Shown in pieces: positions 55,480 through 64,000 of a stretch of 64,000 nt of DNA. Each line of letters starts with the position of its first letter. The first letter of the stretch is position 1. The position numbers and the translations under genes are program-made. The notes under the pieces are model-generated. The model worked only from the letters and a program-made list of their open reading frames with translations. It was not told where the DNA came from and did not search any database. Source of the stretch: Puccinia triticina (taxonomy: Eukaryota; Basidiomycota; Pucciniomycetes; Pucciniales; Pucciniaceae); the NCBI RefSeq assembly GCF_026914185.1, contig NC_070558.1:4278001-4342000 (forward strand). The letters are read 5' to 3'.

Positions 55480-56240
55480 ATGTCATATTGTCCCCCTCAT
55501 GTACTCGCGTACATCAGGGGGACAATTGGTGTCTCAACACAAAGTTTTTACTTTTCATGTGGCTGTGAAAGGCCCGTTGTAAAGCTCAAAAGTGTTCCTG
55601 AGAACCTTTTGCTGAGTGCGGAAAGGGATGAATGAGGTTACCTCTGCCTTTCCTGGGTCACTAGACACTAAAACAAGCCCCCCAATCTACGATTGGAAGG
55701 TTTATGTAGTGATAGTGGAGGTGTATCAAAAGATAGCCTACTTTGAGCAGGTGGCTTAAGGGTTATGGTGATGTAGCTGATGTGTAAGTGTTGTAATGAG
55801 GTTGTAATTTGTATGTAAGAGTGTAAACCACAATATAGAGTGGGCTAATACTGTAGAGTGAGCAAGTATTGTACTGTTATGGGGTAAGCTGAGTGCAAGT
55901 AGTTTGCTGAGAGAAATTACAACTGGGGGGAGTAGAGCCTCCTTAATGTCAGCCACAGAGTACATGTCACAGTACCTTACACGTACCAAGTACCTGCAAT
56001 TGTTCACATTACATATAGTACACTCCTTTTACACCTTTATTACATATGTATATCATTTGATACAAGCTTAAGAATGTACTCCTGTTATACATTACATTAC
56101 AGATAACCATAGTTAAATACAGTTACCATAATGTACTGTTGTTATGAGAGTTAAGTTACGTGCAACAGTAAGATTACAATACATTGTAATATTACTGTAC
56201 AAGTGAAATACCCCAAGACAGGTATCACTCATTTATCCCC
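55480..56240. other. No recognisable gene; palindrome at 55485-55525
   Basis: TTGTCCCCCTCATGTACTCG and its near-complement form a palindrome centred on a GTACTCGCGTAC core. A similar palindrome (AATGTACGCGCGTACATT) is at about 57592-57609. The rest shows nothing I can name. Confidence 0.45.
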
Positions 56241-56860
56241 TGTTACGCCTCAGTCCCCATTTACATAATATATTGGTTATGATATAATTAAATAAATAAT
56301 ACATGATGTAATCCAAGTCAAAGAGCACTGAATGGAATCAATGATTGGTTATGATCAGCTAGTGTGCACAGCTACTGATCCAGGATCAGTACTGATCATT
56401 ACACTGCCCTGATCATTTCCAATGTTGATCCTCATGAGGATCTGCTTCCCTTGAGCGCTTCCAGTTCCCCCCTGGTCCTGAAGCGCCTCCCAGCGCCTCA
56501 TATTCCCTCCTGCTCTTTCCCCTCTATATAAACACGCCCCTCAGGACTGTTTATCCCTCAGAATATTATTACAGCAAAGTTTAACCCATACTATAGTTAA
56601 ACAGTGCTTTCATTCTCACCCATCATTCAATTCAGGAATACTCTCAACTCTTGATTACCCTTACCTTTCTGTAGTTAAAACCACAAACCCAAGTTGAGTT
56701 ATTCCTTGGATGCCTATTAACACCCTGTGTTGATCTGGATGCGCCTTAATTGAGCAAGCCTCTCAGTCAAGATTACTGATAGAGTGAAACCTTTTACAGG
56801 TCTTACCACGAACCCATTGGCCCATCCTTGGCATCTTACACCATCATCTTGATAGTAACA
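56241..56860 (+). repeat. Probable LTR
   Basis: Ends TGTTAC and GTAACA, with a plus-strand TATA box (TCTATATAAACACG) near 56523 and a downstream CT-rich leader. No partner copy or target duplication found, so a solo or truncated LTR is likely. Confidence 0.5.
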
Positions 56861-57976
56861 ACCCTCTCAGACACGGTTAGTTACATACAGGCTGACACTT
56901 AAATAGAAAAGAGTGAGACATTTTAGCTCCAGGGGAACAAGAGAATGAGGGGTTTTAGCTGCCCTGAAATCTACAATGAGGTATTTTGGCTGGTGGTTGA
57001 CAGGTCACATGAGGTCATGATGTCATATGAGGGAATTTAGCTAGTGAGAAATAGGAGGTGAGATATTTTAGCTGGCCTGGCCTGTCAACTGATGTCATCT
57101 GCAAGCTGCATGAGGGGTTTTTGCTATCTTGACACCTGCATGATGTCATCTGTCAACTGTCAGACTGCATAAGCCTGCATCAAGTGTGCATAACACTGCA
57201 TGACACTGCATGACATGTGCATAACACAATGAAATGAGTGCAGCTGATGAGGTAAAGTATATGTAAAGGTTTAGACAAGCTGTCAGGGTGGTCCATGTAA
57301 CGGATTACATGTCCTGGGTAAGTGTGGTTCATGTAACGGATTACATGACCTGAGTATGGTGTTTTGTGTGTATGTAACTGAATGATGGTGTCTTGAAGGG
57401 GTTGTATCTTCTGATCCAGAGGGGTGTAAGGTGTGTTGTCCATGGTGTCCTGTGTAGTATTGGCCGGAGAATCCCGTGGTGTAGCCGTATTGGTTGATTT
57501 GAGAGTGTACATATGAGAAAAAAAGGATATTTTGAAATGGGCTAGATGGGTAACCATAAAGCATACCACACCGTCCTGTGATATCTCCACCTCAATGTAC
57601 GCGCGTACATTAGGGTGACAATTAGCAAAGTGCAAAAAAGTTCACTTGCATGTGCAAATGTGGATTTTGAAAAGCAAAAGCAAAAAAAAAATCACACAAT
57701 CATTTTTGTGAAGAGGCCAGGATATGTGGCCAAACTGGGGTGGCACTGCAATCCAACCTTGACTTACCTCAGACTTTCACCCCAATACAATAGTTTATCA
57801 ACATTTTTTTAGCCAAATTCAAATTAATTACAGCATTTCCAATAAAATGGGTTTCACTAATTTTACTGCAACATTACCACATTCCAAAATTCTAAACCCA
57901 ATAATACCAAGTTGACTTTTACTATAATTTTGTACATGAGGGCATATAATGTGAATTACAAGAAACTCATTTTTTT
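56861..57976. other. No recognisable gene
   Basis: Contains TGCATGA-type short words, GTAACGGATTACATG repeated at about 57298 and 57335, and the palindrome near 57592. Short minus-strand frames here lack motifs. Confidence 0.4.
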
Positions 57977-59551
57977 CGGACTTACTTCGCGCACTGCGGA
58001 AAACTCTTTGCGCACTGTGGGGGTTGTTGTCCTGACGTCCAGCCCCCAGTGCGCGCTTCTGCCACGGCTCTTCGCGCACTGCATTTTCCCCCAAAAAATT
58101 GGCTTGGATTTCTTGAGATATTTTTTGATGAATCAATAGAATGGCTTTTTATGATCCCCCCAAAAAATAATCAAGTCATTTAGGGGTCTCCTTGAGCCTA
58201 GAGAAAATTGACATGAAAAAATCATATTTTGACGCAACAAGCATTTAAAAAGCCACTTCCTGCGACCCAGTAGCCACAAAAACTTCACAGTACGATAGTG
58301 CATGTGCAATTTCACAGCCTGATAATTTTCAGAATTTTCACCAGCTTTCCTGTAGCTCAAATAGGTATTGCGTTTATTATTTTGCGTATATGTATAAATT
58401 TTTTGTTACACACACCAAAGGCACAAAATTTTGAGAGCACGGAGAAATATGCTTCAAATTGATTTCCTGAAATTCCTAGCAATAGTGTGTCATTATAAAA
58501 TGGAATATAAGGGGTGCACAGCAGGCTTAGTAGGAAAATTACTGCTAGCTGTATAGCCTTTTTGTTACACACCCAAACAGTCCCAAAATTTCAGAAATGT
58601 TTTCATTGTGGATATTCTCCGCGCCATAAATTTCTTGGCAATATTGTGTCATGATAACATGAAATGTAGTGAGGCGGGCTTAGTAGGAAAATGCCTGCTA
58701 ACTTATCTCATGTTTTAATGACACACTATTGCTAAGAGCTTTATGGCGCGGAGAATATGCCAAATTGAAACATTCCTGAAAATTTCAGACTTTTTCAGCG
58801 CGTAACAAAAAATATATACATGTAGCAGCCATTTTCCTACTAAGCCCGCCGCGCACCCCTTATATCTCATGTTATCATGACACACTATTGCCAAGAAATT
58901 TATGGCGCGGAGAATATCAACAATGAAAACATTTCTGAAATTTTGGGACTGTTTGGGTGTGTAACAAAAAAGCTATACAGTTAGCAGTAATTTTCCTACT
59001 AAGCCTGCCGCGCACCCCTTAATATATCTCATTTTATAATGACAAAATATTGCTAGGAATTTCAGGAAATTAATTTGAAGCATATTTCTCTGTGCTCTCA
59101 AAATTTTGTGCCTTTGGTGTGTGTAACAAAAAAGTTATACATATACGCAAAATAATAAACGCAATACCTATTTGAGCTACAGGAAAGCTGGTGAAAATTC
59201 TGAAAATTATCAGGCTGTGAAATTGCACATTTTCTATTGTACTGTGAAGGTTTTGTGGCTACTGGGTCGCAGGAAGTGGCTTTTTAAATGCTTGTTGCGT
59301 TGAAATATGATTTTTTCATGTCAATTTTCTCTAGGCTCAAGGAGACCCCTAAATGACTTGATTATTTTTTGGGGGGATCATAAAAAGCCATTCTATTGAT
59401 TCATCAAAAAATATCTCAAGAAATCCAAGCCAATTTTTCGGGGGAAAATGCAGTGCGCGAAGAGCCGTGGCAGAAGCACGCACTGGGGGCTGGACGTCAG
59501 GATGACGACCCCCACAGTGCGCAAAGAGTTTTCCGCAGTGCGCGAAGTCCG
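57977..59551. mobile_element. 1.57-kb fold-back element with GCGCACTGC ends
   Basis: Left CGGACTTACTTCGCGCACTG and right CGCAGTGCGCGAAGTCCG are termini of arms about 700 bp long that pair almost throughout. The unpaired loop is near 58690-58825. Inner arms carry repeated CCTACTAAGCCCGCC/GGCGGGCTTAGTAGG and GCGCGGAGAATAT words. Runs of T on both sides may be the target duplication. Related by its termini to 26303-41815. No transposase. Confidence 0.75.
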
Positions 59552-59839
59552 TTTTTTTTACAGGAATTAAATTCAAGAATGGCAATTTTGCTTTCCTATC
59601 CTTTGACATCATCAAACAGGAGCAATTGGTGAGTTGGACTGGTGAAATATCATTTCATCATGTTTTTTCCTCTAGTTGTAACTAGAAAACAAAAGAATTC
59701 TACACAACATTGTGTTGACTCCCAAATCAATCCTGACTGACTTTGACTCACTTCCGCATCCACTTCAATTCATTTAGGGACGAGTTACTCATGCACATCA
59801 GGCTCACATCCAACCAAAACTCACATCAAATTCAGCTCT

Positions 59840-59878
59840 GGCACTCCCTGGGGAGTGGGAACATATCTCCCCTGGTGT
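59840..59878 (-). repeat. 39-bp inverted repeat, right copy
   Basis: Perfect reverse complement of 55183-55221. Confidence 0.8.
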
Positions 59879-59908
59879 AATGGGCAACAAGCTGTGGGAC
59901 ACTAATAT

Positions 59909-60031
59909 ACCAGTAGCAAATCTGTGAGCTACGTGAACAGATGACACAGCAACCCTGGTGGAGGCACACCTACGGAGACCAAGTGGAGAATGGAATGTGA
60001 GTTGTGATTGAAAGATGAACAATGATGGATG
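59909..60031 (-). repeat. Tandem copy lacking the intron
   Basis: Matches 60067-60262 except that the 72-nt segment 60129-60200 is absent. The join is at 59969/59970. The same pattern as 1748-1998: the downstream copy on the minus strand is spliced. Confidence 0.65.
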
Positions 60032-60066
60032 GAATGAAACACAACAACAAATATACCAACCTAAGA

Positions 60067-60262
60067 TACCAGTAGCAAATCTGTGAGCTACGTGAACAGA
60101 TGACACAACACCCGTGGTAGAGGAACACCTGATTGTGATGAACAAGAAGGTGAGACAAAGAGCAAACACTGGAATGAGAGGAAAGTACAGTGAGGCATAC
60201 CTGCGGAGACCAAGTGGAGAATGGAATGTGAGTTGTGATTGAAATATAAACAATGATGGATA
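60067..60262 (-). repeat. Tandem copy with a 72-nt GT-AG intron
   Basis: Minus strand: exon ending TCTCCGCAG, intron 60129-60200 (GTATGCC to ACAATCAG), exon starting GTGTTCCTC. The intron length is a multiple of three and open, so a frame reads through it. No protein family is recognised. Confidence 0.65.
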
Positions 60263-60497
60263 AGGTACAACGTGAGGAAGAGAGTTGAACTCAGTACATC
60301 ATGATTAGGTTTCATCTATCATCAACTCTGCAGCGTGGTGCTCTGGTGTCCACGCCGCAAAGTGCCTCAATAGGCCTCCCCCAGTCCTGCACCGGTCCGC
60401 CTGGTCCAAGTCTAGCCCTGACTTCTGAAGTCATGGGATTAGCTGCAGGGGTGTAAAATAAGTTCCAAAGGATAATTATGACAGAAAAGAAATGAAA

Positions 60498-60877
60498 AGT
60501 GTTGAAATTTTCCAATTTTGTACAAATTTCTCAGAATCTTTATTATTTCTCAAACCAGGGAGAGAAAATTACAGAGCACAGTATTGCATGTGACAGGAAT
60601 GATAAAAAATGGAAAAAAACTGAGACCATTTTCAATGATTTTTTGGGTGAATGAGGTATCCACGTATTTGAAATAGAAGTTGGCACCTGCAGGCCAAATC
60701 AACACCAATTTGACCAGATTTATTTGATCCAACAAAAATCATTGAAAATGGTCTCAGTTTTCTCGGTTTTTATCATTCCTTTCACATGCCATAATGTGCT
60801 CTGTAATTTGCTCTCCTTGGTTTGAGCAATAATAAAGATTCTGAGAAATTTGCAAAAAAATGGAAAATTTTCACACT
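60498..60877. mobile_element. 380-bp inverted-repeat element
   Basis: 60498-60650 and 60727-60877 are imperfect inverted copies (AGTGTTGAAATTTTCC at the left, GGAAAATTTTCACACT at the right; CTGAGACCATTTTCAATGAT inside). Non-coding; target duplication not resolved. Confidence 0.65.
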
Positions 60878-61323
60878 TGGGCCGTCGCAGGGTGGTTAGG
60901 GTCCAAGGGGGAAGGTTCAACACTGCATGGGTCTACAATTGTTGTGGTGAATGTGGTAAATGGAATTGGATCCTGAGGATGACTTTTGTAAAAAAGAAAT
61001 GCTGGCAGTGGCTATATTACAGGCTCTACTTGTATTTAAAGGAAGCCATTTTTCAAGGCCTCAGGGGCTCTGAGGGGTGTGGTACATAGTGGTGTACGCC
61101 CATGAATTCCTGTGACAGATGAGTGGCCTTTTGTAACATTTTCATTGTTACACAGGATTATTCTACTTGACTAATGAATTATGTGGTAAGGAGTTAGTAT
61201 TTCATTTGAGAACCGCTACCTAATCTTGATTGATTTAACTGGCCTTTTAATTATAAAAGCTTTTTTTATGTGATGTGATCTCTTTGTTATATCTGGTTGT
61301 CTTTCACTGTTTGTCTTTCTCTT
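60878..61323. other. No recognisable gene
   Basis: Nothing supported; AT-rich. Confidence 0.4.
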
Positions 61324-63111
61324 TTTCTCTTGGGAGTTGAAAAATTGACTCCCAGGAATTAATAAATCGACTCCCAAAAGTCGTTTACGTCGCGCGGACC
61401 GTCTCCAGACGCCCCCCCTGGGTCCTGGGGACCTCGCGCGGCCCCAAAAGCATTTTGGTAGTCGATTAATTAATTCCCCTCTTGAGGATGGGAGTCAATA
61501 CATTAATTTAACAAAAAATGACAGAATATACAAAAAAATATATATCTTGTCACTGTTGTACCCAAACGCCCTAAAACCTTTACAGCAATATAAATACACT
61601 CTTTAGAGAATATTGTGAGCTTCACGGCATTAGTACTCCTCAGGGAGACCGTGTGTAGCTGGGGGGCGGATTTGGCGGATTTCCTACTAAGGCAAACCCC
61701 TGAAACCTTATTGCTCCAAATGGCCCCAAAGTTTTTTAGTTATAAGAATACACTCTTTAGAGCATATGTTAATCTTCACAGAATTAGTACTCCTCAGGGA
61801 GACCCTGTGTAGCCAGGGGCGGATTTGGCGGATTTCCTACTGAGGCAAACCCCCAAAAACCTTATCTATGGTGCTCCAAATGGCCCCAAATTTTTTCTGC
61901 TATAGGAATACACTCTTTATAGCATATGTTAAGCTTCACGGAATCAGTACTCCTCAGTGAGACCCTGTGTAGCCAGGGGCGGATTTGGCGGATTTCCTAC
62001 TGAGGCAAACCCCCAAAACCTTATCTAAGGTGCTCCAAATGGCCCCAAATTTTTTCTGCTATACAAATACACTCTTTAGAAAATATTTTAAGCTTCACGG
62101 CATTAGTACTCCTCAGGGAGACCCTGTGTAGCCGGGGGGCCGATTTGGCGGATTTCCTACTAAGGCAATCCCCTGAAACCTTATCTACAGTGCTCCAAAC
62201 AGCCCCAAATTTTTTCTGCTATAAGAATACACTCTCTAGAAAACATTACAAGCTCCAATATCACACATCAGCCACACCTTTTATCAAGTGTGGTGTAGCG
62301 TAGTGCAGCGCAAACGCGCTATTTTTTAGTGTAGCGTTAGCGCAATTGCACGCATCTGCGCTAAAGCTACGTGCACAGGGTGCAAAGCTCTTTTAGATTC
62401 TATTTTAGTGTTAGCGCAGATACGCGCGATTGCGCTAATGCTACGCTAAAAAATAGCGGATTTGTGCTGTGCTACGCTACACCACGGTCGATAAAAGGTG
62501 AGGCTGATGTGTAATACCTCATTGGAGCTTGTAATGTTTTCTAGAGAGTGTATCCTTATAGCAAAAAAAAAACTGGGGCTGTTTGGAGCACCGTAGATAA
62601 GGTTTCAGGGGTTTGCCTTAGTAGGAAATCCGCCAAATCCGCCCCCCGGCTACACAGGGTCTCCCTGAGGAGTACTAATGCTGTGAAGATTAACATATGT
62701 TCTAAAGAGTGTATTGTTATAGCCAAAAAATTTTGGGGCCATTTGGAGCACCGTAGATAAGGTTTTGGGGGTTTGCCTTAGTAGGAAATCCGCCAAATCC
62801 GCCCCCCAGCTACACATGGTCTCCCTGAGGAGTACTAATGCCGTGAAGCTCACAATATTCTCTAAAGAGTGTATTCATATTGCTGTAAAAGTATAATTTT
62901 TTTGTATATTCCGTCATTTTTTGTTAAATTAATGTACCAACTCCCATCCTCGAGAGGGGAATTAATTAATTGACTCCCAAAATGCTTTTGGGGCCGCGCG
63001 AGGTCTCGAGGACCCAGGGGGGACGTCCGGAGACGGTCCGCGCGACGTAAACGACTTTTGGGAGTCGATTTATGAATTCCTGGCAGTCGATTTTTCAACT
63101 CCCTTTCTTTT
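61324..63111. mobile_element. 1.77-kb fold-back element with about 158-bp repeat units
   Basis: Element 61332-63103. The termini GGGAGTTGAAAAAT and ATTTTTCAACTCCC extend into long arms including GTTTACGTCGCGCGGACCGT. The flanks TTTCTCTT and TTTCTTTT are a likely 8-bp target duplication with one change. The left arm has four tandem units of about 158 bp (each with AGTACTCCTCAGGGAGAC and GGCGGATTTCCTACT), the right arm two inverted units. The centre (62275-62515) is a palindrome of GCTACGC words between TCACACATCAGCC and its inverse. No transposase. Confidence 0.7.
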
Positions 63112-63638
63112 CCTCATTGCAATATTCTTTGTTCTTTGTTTTCATCATTCTCCGGTTCCATTAGAAAATCAATTCTATCAAATCACCCTTCAAGAGTTTA
63201 TTCATCATTCAAAGATAAACTACCCCTTATTACATCTGAACATAAGTGACATTCTCCCTTGAGTTTGTTCATAGCTACTACAGAAGTAAGAGTAGCAGGG
63301 TCACACCTTTGGCCAGATTTACAGCTGGTTTTAAACACATTGGTGGGTTGTTTCTTGAATTTTGAAAAGCGTAGCATATGCAAAAAGTCGCGAGGCTTCC
63401 AATGGTACCATCAGCTTCCTACAGTTTGATCATCAAGATGGACTTCTGTGAGGTTTTGATCTGGCACCTCCAGCCATTTATTTGGCTGGTGCTGCTCATC
63501 CGAGAACCTCGACGCGTGCAGGTGCTCGCGGGGTTGAGCATCGGAGGGACTAGGGTTAAGTCCGGGGTCGCAACCTTGGCCTCAAATAAAAAAAAACATC
63601 AACAAGTCGAGGTACATACAGCGAACTTCAAGAAATCA
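63112..63638. other. No supported gene
   Basis: A frame in phase with the next gene is open from 63378, but its N-terminal part resembles no protein. It may be 5' UTR or an upstream exon. Confidence 0.3.
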
Positions 63639-64000
63639 ATGGATGACTCCAACGCCGAAGAAATTTCTGACACAGGGGGCGAGCAAACATTCGACACAGG
63701 GAGCGAGGAAACATCTGAAACAGGGAGCGAGCAAATATCTGACACAGAGGGCGAGCAAACATCTGACTCGAGCAGCGAAGGCGAAGACCCACTCGAGCGT
63801 CTAATTAAGGAGCTTCAGCAAGAAGAGGGTAAGTTTGATCCAGCTTTGCTTCTAGTCTATTGATTCAGGTTTTCCAAAACATCAACTGACGTGGCAAACA
63901 ATCTCCATAGATGTGGTCATTCAGGGGTTTAATGGCCTCTTCAACAAATGTAAAGCATGCGTAGACCATGAACCCATGCGCGCTCATCCAACCTTCAATC
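63639..64000 (+). CDS. Acidic-repeat protein, 5' part, runs off the window
   Basis: From ATG at 63639 the exon encodes MDDSNAEEISDTGGEQ and then four to five degenerate repeats of about nine residues (DTGSEETSE, TGSEQISD, TEGEQTSD). LERLIKELQQEE follows. A GTAAGT donor at 63829 and a CCATAG acceptor ending at 63910 remove 82 nt. The join gives QEE-DVVIQGFNGLFNKCKA with the frame open to the window end. The acidic Ser/Thr/Glu repeats suggest a disordered, possibly phosphorylated region. No family is recognised. The start could be upstream, since the frame is open from 63378. Confidence 0.5.

Overview
The window looks like repeat-rich nuclear DNA of a basidiomycete, most likely a rust fungus (Pucciniales). 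This is inference from GT-AG introns of about 60-120 nt, dense nested LTR retrotransposons with rust-like gag proteins, hAT transposases, many short terminal-inverted-repeat elements, and only a few host-type genes. No species is assigned.

Layout. 1-0.73 kb: 3' end of a Ty1/copia polyprotein. 1.7-2.4 kb: a transcribed-looking repeat present once with two introns and once with both precisely missing. 3.5-15.6 kb: a decayed Ty3/gypsy chromovirus on the plus strand (gag, then RNase H, integrase, chromodomain and 3' LTR). Its middle is replaced by a minus-strand DIRS-like retroelement (6.6-11.1 kb), which is itself split by a 477-bp inverted-repeat element. The integrase is split by another, minisatellite-filled element. 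17.1-18.6 kb: an eight-exon gene for a probably secreted RING-H2 protein. 18.8-26.3 kb: simple-sequence repeats, a 407-bp tandem duplication and small MITEs.

26.3-41.8 kb is a nest. A long-armed inverted-repeat element was hit by gypsy element 1 (27824-40601, TSD GATTT). Gypsy element 1 was hit by gypsy element 2 (30721-40171), whose gag-protease and pol ORFs are intact on the minus strand. Element 2 was hit exactly at its edge by a 475-bp element with a 7-bp TSD. Element 2 carries four mutually homologous introns, a 50-nt tRNA-Tyr 3' half at the primer-binding site, and an extra inverted LTR at its 3' end that lies inside the target duplication.

42.2-50.5 kb: a chromovirus LTR fragment, a solo LTR (TSD CTGTG), a broken hAT transposase, and a structurally complete hAT transposon (47666-50511, 8-bp TSD) with a stop-ridden transposase. 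51.9-54.4 kb: the clearest host gene, a six-exon, 700-codon Stealth-family phosphotransferase with an EF-hand, in a GC-rich island. 54.8-63.1 kb: MITEs, an LTR, two large fold-back elements and a second locus where an intron is present in one tandem copy and absent in the next. 63.6 kb to the end: the start of an unidentified acidic-repeat gene.

The genes do not form a pathway. The Stealth gene (secretory-pathway glycosylation) and the RING-H2 gene stand alone among transposons. The most unusual observations are the homologous intron set, the inverted-LTR integration product, the precise intron-loss tandems, and the small inverted-repeat elements whose interiors consist of amplified short words.
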